Assembly (NCBI GenBank): GCA_002726335.1
Contig: PBSR01000223.1
Coordinates: 1 to 21,774, forward strand
Length of the DNA stretch: 21,774 bases
Source: Gemmatimonadaceae bacterium
Lineage (GTDB): Bacteria > Latescibacterota > UBA2968 > UBA8231
Reading direction: 5' to 3'
Below, piece by piece: positions 1 to 7,945 of the stretch; the stretch's first letter is position 1; every line of letters begins with the position of its first letter. The position numbers and the translations under genes were made by a program. Below the pieces are notes generated by a model, which was given only the letters and a program-made list of their open reading frames with translations, did no database searches and was not told where the DNA came from.

Positions 1-1599
1 CTCGCCGCCCGGGAAACTGACCCCGGCCGACAACTCGAACTGTTCCGGATCGGGGCTGTCTGCGATGAGCTGGCCACGAGCAGGCCCACCTCGTTCCACG
101 CTGCGCTGCAACTGCTCCAGTTCACAAGGGTGTTTGGTGGACGCGGTTGCATCGGGCGTTTCGACCAGTGGATGTACCCGTTCTACCGTCAGGACATCGA
201 CGCAGGTCGGCTCACCCAGGCCGAGGCACAGGAACTGCTCGAGTGCCTCTTCATCAAGACCGCCCACTTTCCGCATGCGCATCTGGCCGACAACGATACG
301 TTGCGCAATATCTCGGTGGCAGGTCAGACGTCCGACGGCGGTGACGCCTCGAACGAGCTCAGTTACATGTGTATCGAGGCCTCAGGCAGACTGATGCTCG
401 CCGAACCCAAGATCAACGTCCGGTTCTTCAAGAACACGCCCCCGGCACTCCTTCGAGCCTCGGCCCAGGTGCTCGCCAAAGGCGCGAACAACCTGGCACT
501 GTTCAACGACGAAGTCACGGTGCCCTCGCTGGTCAAGATCGGCATCCCCATCGAAGAGGCCCGCGACTACTGCAATGATGGCTGTTCCGAAATCATCATG
601 GGCGGCAAAGGAACCATCAAATTCAGAGTCCACGACGCCATCCCGGTATTGAACGACCTCGTACACAGCAGCGCCGGCAGGGACCACGCAACATTCGAAG
701 AAGTGATGGAGGACTACAAGAGCCGGCTCGTCGAATTCATGCCCGACGGGCCCGGTCCTGCACGGCCGATCACGTTCCCGTTCTTCGCCGCAGCGATCGA
801 AGACTGTCTGGCGGAAGCGTCACCATCTGGGGCTCGCTATGCCATCAACGGCAAGATTCTGGCTCAGGTCGGCAATGCCGCCGATGGACTGGCAGCCATC
901 AAGCAGCTCATATTCGATGAGCGCAGCCTCAGCTGGGATCAGCTCCGCAGCGCCATGGCAGCCAACTTCGAAGGCCACGAATCCCTGCGCCAGACGCTGA
1001 GAAACCGTACCGCCAAGTTTGGCAACGACACCGATTTCGTCGATTCGATCGTCAAGGAGATTGCCGAGTTCTTCTGCGACGGTGTGCACGAACGATCCCA
1101 CAACGCCGCAGGACCTGGTGGCAAATGGGCGCCCGGCTTCATGTCCTTCGGCATCCATCGCAAGAGCGACTACGACGCCTCGCCCGACGGTCGACGGAAG
1201 GGTGAGTTGACCGCCAACAGCTTCTCACCTGCCGTCGGCATGGACACCAGTGGTCCCACGGCCGTCCTCAAATCGGTCTCGAAGGTCGATCTCGAGCGAG
1301 CTTCGCACGGCTCTGTACTCGACATCGCCCTCCACTCGTCCATCGTTCGAGGCGATGACGCATTCGAGAAGTTCGTAGCCTTGCTGACCGTCTTCCTGGA
1401 GATGCCGTCAGTCATCACGCTGCAGGTCAACATCATCGATCGTGACACTCTCATGAAGGCGCGCGAGGACCCCGACAACCCCGAGTTTCGGACCCTCATC
1501 GTTCGCGTCTGGGGCTTCTCCGCCGTCTTTGTCGACCTGCCGGATGGACTCCAGGATCACGTCCTGGCCCGAACTCAACATGGTATCCTCCAGGCGTGA
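1..1599 (+). CDS. Glycyl radical enzyme (pyruvate formate-lyase-like family), C-terminal part, 5' end outside window
   Basis: The frame is open from base 1, so the gene enters from the left; 532 residues are visible and family members usually have about 800. The reading before the first internal GTG (base 130) already looks like the family, running into GRFDQWMYPFYRQDI. The active-site cysteine loop is DYCNDGCSEII: the thiyl Cys codon is at 583-585, followed two residues later by the Glu that acts as general base in GCxE-type enzymes. The C-terminal glycyl radical loop is RVWGFSAVF, with the radical Gly codon at 1513-1515, then a Q..VLARTQHG tail typical of the family. A CC pair is absent, so this is not pyruvate formate-lyase itself but of the eliminase/dehydratase type; substrate unknown. 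Such enzymes need a radical-SAM activase, which is not in the window and may lie upstream. They are oxygen-sensitive and cytoplasmic. Confidence 0.93.
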   Translation, partial: LAARETDPGRQLELFRIGAVCDELATSRPTSFHAALQLLQFTRVFGGRGCIGRFDQWMYPFYRQDIDAGRLTQAEAQELLECLFIKTAHFPHAHLADNDTLRNISVAGQTSDGGDASNELSYMCIEASGRLMLAEPKINVRFFKNTPPALLRASAQVLAKGANNLALFNDEVTVPSLVKIGIPIEEARDYCNDGCSEIIMGGKGTIKFRVHDAIPVLNDLVHSSAGRDHATFEEVMEDYKSRLVEFMPDGPGPARPITFPFFAAAIEDCLAEASPSGARYAINGKILAQVGNAADGLAAIKQLIFDERSLSWDQLRSAMAANFEGHESLRQTLRNRTAKFGNDTDFVDSIVKEIAEFFCDGVHERSHNAAGPGGKWAPGFMSFGIHRKSDYDASPDGRRKGELTANSFSPAVGMDTSGPTAVLKSVSKVDLERASHGSVLDIALHSSIVRGDDAFEKFVALLTVFLEMPSVITLQVNIIDRDTLMKAREDPDNPEFRTLIVRVWGFSAVFVDLPDGLQDHVLARTQHGILQA

Positions 1600-1617
1600 G
1601 CGTCGTCGATTCGGGGG

Positions 1618-2148
1618 CTACTCGTCGTCGTCGTCGAACTCGTCGTAGTCGTCCAACTCGTCGTCATCGTCGCCGCGCTGCAAGGCCGTCAGCTCCCGGG
1701 TGCGTTCCTGCAGAAGAGCATTCGTCTCATTGAGCCGGCCGCAGAGGATGGAGATGACATTCTGCTGGATCTTGGACAGGAGTCGTCCGTCACCGGCATC
1801 TAGAAACCTGCGCTCGAGGATCAGAACCGTGCAGTCTTCGGTGGCCACCACATCAGCACTGCGAGGCTCGCGGGTCAGCATGCCCATCTCGCCGGTGGGA
1901 CTGCCCACTCCCAGGCGGGCATACTCGACGCCGCCCGGACCGCGGACCGACATCTCGCCCCGAAGCAGGATCAACATGTCCAGGCTGGGGTCTCCCTCGG
2001 CGTAGATCGTGGTCTGCGCCGGGAACGGCATCATGCGGCAGATCTTGAGCAGGAGCTGGACGTCGCGGCCGTCGAATCCCTTGAAGACGTCGATCTTCTG
2101 GATCGTCTTGATGAGGGCGAAGTGCTTGTGGCTCGTCGTCTGTGTCAT
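1618..2148 (-). CDS. Cyclic-nucleotide-binding (CRP-like cNMP) domain protein with acidic C-terminal tail, no HTH
   Basis: A 176-residue protein from the ATG at 2148. The same frame runs up to base 2265, with another ATG at 2205, but the cNMP homology starts close to the chosen Met and neither start has a clear Shine-Dalgarno, so the start is uncertain. Residues about 15-120 form a CRP/FNR-type sensor beta-roll. The phosphate-binding cassette reads TGEMGMLTREPRSADVVA, keeping the Glu (about 87) and Arg-Ser (96-97) that contact cAMP/cGMP in family members that bind ligand. A short helical, possibly coiled-coil stretch follows (about 125-158), then a tail from 160 made almost only of Asp and Glu. 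There is no DNA-binding winged helix, so it is unlikely to be a transcription factor by itself. It converges with the glycyl radical enzyme gene, leaving 18 bp between stops, and is divergent from the DUF1638 gene. Confidence 0.85.
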   Translation of the reverse strand: MTQTTSHKHFALIKTIQKIDVFKGFDGRDVQLLLKICRMMPFPAQTTIYAEGDPSLDMLILLRGEMSVRGPGGVEYARLGVGSPTGEMGMLTREPRSADVVATEDCTVLILERRFLDAGDGRLLSKIQQNVISILCGRLNETNALLQERTRELTALQRGDDDDELDDYDEFDDDDE

Positions 2149-2321
2149 GGAGGTCTGGCCAACGTATTGGGGAGAAGCCGGGACGGCCGAGGATGGTTCC
2201 CGCATGAACACCCAAGGGAATATCGGCAGGTGTGGCAAGGTCCTGCAGCGGTATTGCAGCAGCAACCTTCTTGCCTAGTTTTCCCACGATTGCACCATGA
2301 CACCCGCCGTCAAGAGAAGCC

Positions 2322-3092
2322 ATGCCTGCCACCACACCGCGCAAGTTCAAGTTCATCGGTTGCGAGATCGCCTACCGCGAGGCGTGTTATCTCGCGGCAG
2401 TCGGGCCGCACATGGTAGATGTCGAGTTTCTCCGCAAGGGTCTGCATGACCTCGAGACACTGGATATGGTGTCGAAGGTGCAGGAGACGATCGACGCCGT
2501 CGATCCCGCTTCAGGTTACGAAGCGATCATGCTCGGTTACGCCCGCTGCAACGACGGGCTGGTCGGCGTGCAGGCCGGGGCAGTACCACTTGTGATCCCA
2601 AAAGCTCACGACTGCATCTCTTTCTTCTTCGGCTCACGCAGTGCCTACCAGGAGTACTTCAACCAGAACCCGGGCACCTACTACCTCACCACCGGCTGGA
2701 GCGAACGCAACGACAACGACGGCAACCCGGCGACGCCCGCCTACGGCAAGCAAGGGGTTATGGCCAAGCTGGGCCTTGCCGAGCCATACGAGGAGATGGT
2801 CAAGAAATACGGGCGCGAGAACGCCGATTACATCGCCGAATCGATGGGCGGCTGGGAGAGCCACTACACGCACCTGCTCTATCTCGAAATGGGCACGATG
2901 GACGAATCGAGTCTCATCGACCGGGCGCGTCAACGGGCCAAAGACAACGGTTGGGCCTTCGAGAAGCGCAAGGGCAGCTGGTCCCTGCTCGAAAAGCTGT
3001 TCCTCGTCCAGTGGGACGATGATTTCGTCATTGTCGAGCCCGGGCAGCGGATCATCGCCCGGGACGACGGCGAGGTGCTGGGCGCGGTGTAG
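2322..3092 (+). CDS. DUF1638 domain protein
   Basis: A 256-residue protein, full length for DUF1638 (PF07796). Recognisable family blocks are the N-terminal FIGCEIAYREACYLAA, the DVEFLRKGLHD stretch, the EAIMLGYARCNDGLVG block, the VIPKAHDCISFFFGSR block and the PGTYYLTTGWSE block. The conserved Cys/His positions in these blocks suggest possible metal or cofactor binding, but the molecular function of the family is not established. In other genomes DUF1638 often sits beside corrinoid methyltransferase components; none is seen here. A weak Shine-Dalgarno AGAGAAG precedes the ATG. It is the first gene of a probable pair with the DUF4037 gene 37 bp downstream. Family call strong, role unknown. 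Confidence 0.88.
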   Translation: MPATTPRKFKFIGCEIAYREACYLAAVGPHMVDVEFLRKGLHDLETLDMVSKVQETIDAVDPASGYEAIMLGYARCNDGLVGVQAGAVPLVIPKAHDCISFFFGSRSAYQEYFNQNPGTYYLTTGWSERNDNDGNPATPAYGKQGVMAKLGLAEPYEEMVKKYGRENADYIAESMGGWESHYTHLLYLEMGTMDESSLIDRARQRAKDNGWAFEKRKGSWSLLEKLFLVQWDDDFVIVEPGQRIIARDDGEVLGAV

Positions 3093-3129
3093 TCGGATCC
3101 GTGCTATCAAACGGGATGAACAGAAAGGC

Positions 3130-4200
3130 ATGGCCGTGAGCACACAAGATGACAACGTGAACGCCTTGTCCCTGGGGCGCAGCTTCTTTGATGAACTGGT
3201 CAGACCATCCATGGAGAAGGTGTGCCCGGAAGCCCTGGAGACTGGTGCGTGCGGGATCTTCGGAAACGGCAGCGAATGTTTCGGCATGGACGATGTGCAC
3301 AGCCGCGACCATCACTGGGGACCGCGCGTGTGCATCCTGCTCCCGGACGAACTCCTCCAGGAGATGGATCCGGACACCTGGAAACGCGTTGCGGCGGGGT
3401 TACCGGACACCTTCAAGGGGTTCAAACTGGAAAAGGGTCTGGTGGGCACCGCCGGCCTGGAGGCTGACGGAATCGGCGCCTTCCTGACCCGAACGATTGG
3501 CCGGACCGGCCTGCCGGAAACCGCGACAGACTGGCTGGATATGCCCGAAGAAGACATCGCACATGTTGTCAACGGGGAGGTCTGGCACGACGGCAGCGGC
3601 CAGTTCACCCACATCCGGAGCGTCCTGCTGGACTACTATCCTGACGCCGTCTGGAAACGAAGGATCGCCCACTGGTGTCGGTATGCCAGCGGCATGGGGC
3701 TGTACGCCATGCGGCGGGCCATCATGCGCCAGAACATGCCTTTCTGCTTCACTGCCTTCGGCCGCACCTTGAAATTGACCATGGAACTGGCCTTCCTGCT
3801 CAACCGCAGGTACTTCCCGTATGACAAATGGCTGTATCCGAGCTTCGTCCGGTTGGAAAAACTGGCGCCGGAAATGACGCCGTTGATTGAAGAGTCAACC
3901 CGACACGACACGAGTTGGGAACGCAGGATTCACCTTCTCGAGCAGATGCACGCCCTGCTGGATGAGGAGATGGTCGAGTTGGGCCTGGTTTCGGCCCACC
4001 CCAGATTCAAACCGCACGAGAGTTCCGGATATCGTCTCCTGGAACGTGGCTACCGGGAATTGCTGAAGGCAGTTCCCGAGGAACTGGCGGGCCACACCCC
4101 GTTGTGCGACCAGGTATTTCTCGAGCAGTTTGTCACCGGTTACGTGGCCGGGCTGGACGAGGACGCCTGGCTGAAGCTGTTGAATCTCGAACCGGAGTGA
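3130..4200 (+). CDS. DUF4037 nucleotidyltransferase-fold protein
   Basis: A 356-residue protein from the ATG at 3130, preceded by AGAAAGG. The frame is open upstream into the DUF1638 gene, but that stretch is only its shadow. The N-terminal third has a polymerase-beta-like nucleotidyltransferase pattern: FGNGSECFGMDDVHSRDHHW (about 45-63) followed by GPRVCILL, the GS motif and Asp-containing strand that define DUF4037. The rest is helical and rich in aromatic residues, as in other members. The family is predicted to transfer nucleotides, possibly to a small molecule or protein, but no reaction is assigned. The position after DH is His; I recall Asp there in many relatives (DHDWG), which may matter for metal binding. 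It lies 37 bp after the DUF1638 gene and its stop is 10 bp from that of the convergent kinase gene, with no obvious terminator. Confidence 0.8.
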   Translation: MAVSTQDDNVNALSLGRSFFDELVRPSMEKVCPEALETGACGIFGNGSECFGMDDVHSRDHHWGPRVCILLPDELLQEMDPDTWKRVAAGLPDTFKGFKLEKGLVGTAGLEADGIGAFLTRTIGRTGLPETATDWLDMPEEDIAHVVNGEVWHDGSGQFTHIRSVLLDYYPDAVWKRRIAHWCRYASGMGLYAMRRAIMRQNMPFCFTAFGRTLKLTMELAFLLNRRYFPYDKWLYPSFVRLEKLAPEMTPLIEESTRHDTSWERRIHLLEQMHALLDEEMVELGLVSAHPRFKPHESSGYRLLERGYRELLKAVPEELAGHTPLCDQVFLEQFVTGYVAGLDEDAWLKLLNLEPE

Positions 4201-4210
4201 GGGGCTACCC

Positions 4211-6706
4211 CTATTCTGGGGCACCGTGCAGCACGTCATGAATCGTCTGTAGCGCCTGCGAAAGACGATACGGCTTGTCGAGCAAGGCCAGGACCCCAAT
4301 GGCCTCGGCGCTGTGTTCCGTATGGCCCGTCGAGACGATGACCTTGACGGCTGGATTCAGGGCGCGCATCTGTGCCAATACGTCCAGGCCGTCGCGCTTC
4401 GGCAGTGAGAGATCAAGCAGCACCAGATCAATGTGTTTCCATTCCTGCTGAAATGCCTCCAAGCCCTCCAGGCCATCCCTGCCGACCAACACCGAATAGC
4501 CATAACGTCTCAAGGAGGACACCAACAGACTGCGCACATCGTCCTCGTCTTCGATCAATAGAACTGTCTCGGTGCCGCAGAGCATAGAGGCCGTTGGTTC
4601 GATGTGGTCGGGGACGATTTCATGCTCCCTGACCGGCAGATAGACTGAAAAGGTCGTGCCGGCGCGCTCTTGACTGACACACTCAATCCACCCCTGGTGC
4701 TCCTTGACGATGGCATACACGGTGGCCAGCCCCAGGCCCGTGCCTTCCCCGACCTCCTTGGTAGTGAAGAATGGCTCAAAGGCACGGTTCTGGGTCTCTT
4801 CGTTCATACCGATTCCGTTGTCGATGACCTGGACACACACATACTCTCCGTGCCGCGTCGCCAGATCTGCCGGGAGATCCCTGTCCTCCAACACGGCGAC
4901 CTTCGCTGCCAGCTGGACCTCCGGTGCGGAGGCGTTGTCCTCCGCTACGGCATCACGGGCATTCAGCAAGAGATTGAGAAAGACCTGTTCAAGCTGCGTG
5001 CGATCTCCGGGGACCAATGGCAAGTCCGTGGGGATGGCCTCACTTAGTGTGATCTTGCGGTCAAAGGTGCTGCGTCCTATGTCGATGACCCCGGCGAGAA
5101 CCTGCTGGAGCGGGATGGGCTGGACGTGGACCATCTTTTCTGCACGAGAGAACAGCATGAGTTGCCTGACCATCTCAGCGGCCTGGTCGGTTGAGGCCAG
5201 GGCCAACTCCAGATTCCTCAGGTCATATTTCCTGGTAAGAATCATCGACTCTACAGCGGATGAAACCACCATCAGGCGGTTGTTGAAGTTGTGGGCCATG
5301 CCCGCCGTGAGCTGACCAATCGCCTCCATTTTCTGTGCCTGCCGCAGCTGAGATTCCTTTTGTGCCAGAGCCTGCAGGTCCTGCAGGCGGCGGTAAGCTT
5401 CCGAAAGTACCGTTGCGAACTGCTCCACTACCGCAATCTCCTCCGCCGCAAAAGCGTATTCCTCCAAGGCATTGATGGCGATCGAGCCCCCTTGGAAAGG
5501 AACATCTACTACGCACATGATCTCAGGTTCAACGCGGTCCAGATGGGCATCGATGTCCTGGCGATTTCTCCGGTACAGCGGAATTCCCGTCGCAACAACC
5601 TGCCGTAGGCTGGACGGCACTTCATCGAATGTCTCCGTGAGCATCTTCCCTTCGTGGAAATGGTAGGTCGTATGCTGTCCCGCGATCAGGTCGACCAGGG
5701 AGATGGAGCCCTTGTTGAAACTCACCACCTTTCTCAATTCACGGAGGAAGCAGAGACAGACCCCGAACCAGTCATCCTCTTTCTGCATGTGCAGGACTTC
5801 AATGCGCATCTGTTGCAGCACCGTATTCACCCGCATCGCTCTTTCGGCCCGATCCCGCTCGATCGCAATCCCTGCTATGTCGGCGGATTGGGTGATGAGC
5901 TCGATCTCCTCCTGAACCGGTCCACGCGGCTCGGATAGATAGAAGGCGAATGTCCCCAGGACCTCCCTGTCCGACGAGTAGATGGGTTCGGACCAACATG
6001 CCTCTAGCCCCGCTCCTGCGGCCAGATCCCTTGCCGACTCCCAATACGGATGGCTGGCGATCTTCTCGGCGATCGTACGTTTGCCCGTAAATGCGGCCGT
6101 GCCACAACACCCAACCCCCATCCGGATGGGCGTCCGGTCCACCGCCAGGTTGAAACTGTCGGGCAGGCTCGGGGCAGCTCCCAGACGCAGGCGTTCGCGC
6201 TTGAAATCGACCAGGAATATCGACCCGCGGACCTCAGGAGCGTAGGCTTCGACGGTCCTGATCAGCTCGTGAAGCACATGCTTCAGACCGGTCCCCGAGG
6301 CCATTAGTTCCAGTATCTTGTTTCTGGAGTCCAGCAGAAAGCGCGTCCGTTCGTGGACCTTTTTCTCCAGAGCCAGTTCTTCGCTTGCCCGTTTGTGTTC
6401 GGTTATGTCATAGGCGGTACCAAACACGCTTGCCACGGTCCCGTCGGCCCCCTTGCAGGGGACATAGGTTGAACTCCATATCCTCCCCTGCACCTCGACC
6501 TCCAGCACCTGGTGTTGGCCCTCCATGGCTCGCCGCAGGGCACAGGTGATTTCGGGGTGGTTGCAGTAGTATTCCAGCTCTTCGAGTCCTCCGCCCTGCG
6601 CAAACGTCCAATGGCCTTCCCCGTCTACTTCGTAGGCGATCAGGCCCGGATTGGAGAAGGTGGTGTTCAGCCGCTCGTCGGCATGGTCACTTACGCTTTC
6701 ACGCAT
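4211..6706 (-). CDS. Soluble hybrid sensor histidine kinase (PAS-GAF-GAF-HisKA-HATPase-REC)
   Basis: An 831-residue protein with no membrane segments, so probably a cytoplasmic sensor. Layout: a PAS domain (about 15-108, ending DITEHKRASEE); GAF 1 (about 125-285) with the block GVGCCGTAAFTGKR; GAF 2 (about 295-440); a dimerisation/phosphoacceptor helix with GMAHNFNNRLMV (His472); an HATPase domain with the N box NLLLNARDAV, G1 box DNGIGM, F box FEPFFTTKE and G2 box GTGLGLATVYAIV; and a receiver (about 713-827) with acidic pocket ED-ED near 719-722, phospho-acceptor Asp765 in LVLLDLSLP and Lys811 in LDKPY. The residue after the phosphorylated His is Asn, where this subgroup normally has Asp (HDFNN). 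No separate response regulator or phosphotransfer protein is nearby, so the output is unknown. The ATG at 6706 lacks a good Shine-Dalgarno. Confidence 0.95.
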   Translation of the reverse strand: MRESVSDHADERLNTTFSNPGLIAYEVDGEGHWTFAQGGGLEELEYYCNHPEITCALRRAMEGQHQVLEVEVQGRIWSSTYVPCKGADGTVASVFGTAYDITEHKRASEELALEKKVHERTRFLLDSRNKILELMASGTGLKHVLHELIRTVEAYAPEVRGSIFLVDFKRERLRLGAAPSLPDSFNLAVDRTPIRMGVGCCGTAAFTGKRTIAEKIASHPYWESARDLAAGAGLEACWSEPIYSSDREVLGTFAFYLSEPRGPVQEEIELITQSADIAGIAIERDRAERAMRVNTVLQQMRIEVLHMQKEDDWFGVCLCFLRELRKVVSFNKGSISLVDLIAGQHTTYHFHEGKMLTETFDEVPSSLRQVVATGIPLYRRNRQDIDAHLDRVEPEIMCVVDVPFQGGSIAINALEEYAFAAEEIAVVEQFATVLSEAYRRLQDLQALAQKESQLRQAQKMEAIGQLTAGMAHNFNNRLMVVSSAVESMILTRKYDLRNLELALASTDQAAEMVRQLMLFSRAEKMVHVQPIPLQQVLAGVIDIGRSTFDRKITLSEAIPTDLPLVPGDRTQLEQVFLNLLLNARDAVAEDNASAPEVQLAAKVAVLEDRDLPADLATRHGEYVCVQVIDNGIGMNEETQNRAFEPFFTTKEVGEGTGLGLATVYAIVKEHQGWIECVSQERAGTTFSVYLPVREHEIVPDHIEPTASMLCGTETVLLIEDEDDVRSLLVSSLRRYGYSVLVGRDGLEGLEAFQQEWKHIDLVLLDLSLPKRDGLDVLAQMRALNPAVKVIVSTGHTEHSAEAIGVLALLDKPYRLSQALQTIHDVLHGAPE

Positions 6707-6943
6707 TTGCTGCCACTCACCAGTTTGAGGGAGAAACCGCCCCTACACCGCATGAATTCTCTCAGTTCACAATAGATCCCACAGTGGAAGCAACATGGAT
6801 GCCGTGGCCGGGAGATCGCGTAACGTGTTGTTAGACAATCTCTTAAAATTCTCATCGGCGGAGTGAAAGGACAGATCGAGATGGAATTCCGCACAAAGTG
6901 TGCGAAATTGCGCTCACGGCGTCGGGACTCGTGCCAGACTGGA
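6707..6943. other. Intergenic stretch between kinase and island, with one short hairpin
   Basis: 237 bp separate the kinase start from the last gene of the minus arm. I see no convincing gene here. A perfect 6-bp inverted repeat, CGCACA-AAG-TGTGCG (6890-6904), lies about 40 bases beyond the stop of the Ldh_2 gene in its transcription direction. It lacks a following T-run on the minus strand, so it is at best a weak terminator or a protein-binding site. The part near 6707-6850 presumably carries the kinase promoter, but no clear -35/-10 pair stands out. Confidence 0.4.
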
Positions 6944-7945
6944 TCAGTAGCGCGTCGCTTCATATTTCACAAACGGACTCGACTCCCCCGCCTCGTCGGC
7001 TAACCCCTCGAGCAGCCTCCGATGATCATCGCTCAGCGGGATGCCCCGCGCCGCCGACTCGCCACTCCACTGGACCTCCATGCCGCCCGGCAGCTCGGCG
7101 CGATCAAAGCCGTCCACCGGCTGCATCTGGCGCACGTGACCGACCCAGCGGTCCATCTCGTTGTGGAACTGCTCCACATCCATGAACCGGCGAATATCCC
7201 AGGCCGTCAGGAACGAGCCCTGATTCGCTTCCCATTTCGAGGTGGGTGGCATCACCTCGGGTCGCCAGATGCCTGCCAGCAGGCCGCCGAGCATGACATT
7301 CACCGTACCGATACCGAGGGCTTTAAAGAAGGGCAGCGGGTGCTGTTCCAACAGTTGGCGTGTCCGGGGCATGAGGTTGGCCCCCATGTCCAGCACCATG
7401 TCTGGCTGTTCGCCCGCGGGAATGGCGATGCTGATCGGTGAGCTGCCCACCGAGCTGAGGATGTCGTTGTCGGTATCTGGCAGAAATCGGTGGCAGGAGA
7501 TGGCCAGTCCGACACAGTCATGCTCCAGGGCCATGCGCGACCACGTTCCGGCCGAGCCGAAGTGATAGTGATTGTAGGTGGTCACCGCCCCGACGCCGAC
7601 TTCCCTGGCCCGGGTGATGGCCTGTGTCATACCCTCGTGGCAGGCCTGGTGACCGAGACCGCCGTCACCGTCGATCACCGCCGTGGCGCCGAACTCTCTT
7701 TCGGCCCGCACCTCGGGATGGGGGTTCACCCGCCCGTCCCGCAGCTTCGGGAGGTATTCATGCAGCTTCCGCGTGCCGTGGCTGAGCACACAGCGGGCGT
7801 CTGTCGCCACCAGATGTGCCGCCACCAGGTCGGCGCTCTCGGCCTCCATGCCCGCGCTCCGTAGCAACCGACCGACAAACTCATCAAGAACCTTGGCGGG
7901 CACACGGATGCCATGCTCGGGCGGATAGTTGCGGAACTTCGCCAT
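6944..7945 (-). CDS. Ldh_2 family NAD(P)-dependent 2-hydroxyacid dehydrogenase (malate/L-lactate/ureidoglycolate type)
   Basis: A 333-residue protein, close to the usual 340-360 of the type-2 malate/lactate dehydrogenase family (PF02615). Family signatures are the N-terminal LSHGTRKLHEYLPKLRDG (about 54-71), the active-site region YNHYHFGSAG (124-133), the block SPISIAIPAG followed by VLDMGAN, and the late QGSFLTAWDIRRF. These cytoplasmic enzymes reversibly oxidise a 2-hydroxy acid or similar alcohol with NAD(P)+; known substrates include malate, lactate, sulfolactate, ureidoglycolate and 2,3-diketogulonate, and the exact one cannot be read here. It is the last gene of the minus arm. Its ATG overlaps the TGA of the creatininase-family gene by one base (TGATG), which points to translational coupling. 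Confidence 0.88.
   Translation of the reverse strand: MAKFRNYPPEHGIRVPAKVLDEFVGRLLRSAGMEAESADLVAAHLVATDARCVLSHGTRKLHEYLPKLRDGRVNPHPEVRAEREFGATAVIDGDGGLGHQACHEGMTQAITRAREVGVGAVTTYNHYHFGSAGTWSRMALEHDCVGLAISCHRFLPDTDNDILSSVGSSPISIAIPAGEQPDMVLDMGANLMPRTRQLLEQHPLPFFKALGIGTVNVMLGGLLAGIWRPEVMPPTSKWEANQGSFLTAWDIRRFMDVEQFHNEMDRWVGHVRQMQPVDGFDRAELPGGMEVQWSGESAARGIPLSDDHRRLLEGLADEAGESSPFVKYEATRY

Noticed and set aside
2159..2170. CCAA-CGTA-TTGG inverted repeat just upstream of the cNMP gene as an operator
   Set aside because: Only four matching bases per arm; too short to support a regulatory claim on its own.
2641..3129. N-terminal extension of the DUF4037 frame into the DUF1638 gene
   Set aside because: The translation is Arg/Thr/Ser-rich nonsense typical of a shadow frame; a Shine-Dalgarno and family homology support the ATG at 3130.
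6890..6904. Hairpin downstream of the Ldh_2 gene as a rho-independent terminator
   Set aside because: The stem is only six pairs and no T-run follows on the minus strand; kept only as a note on the intergenic stretch.
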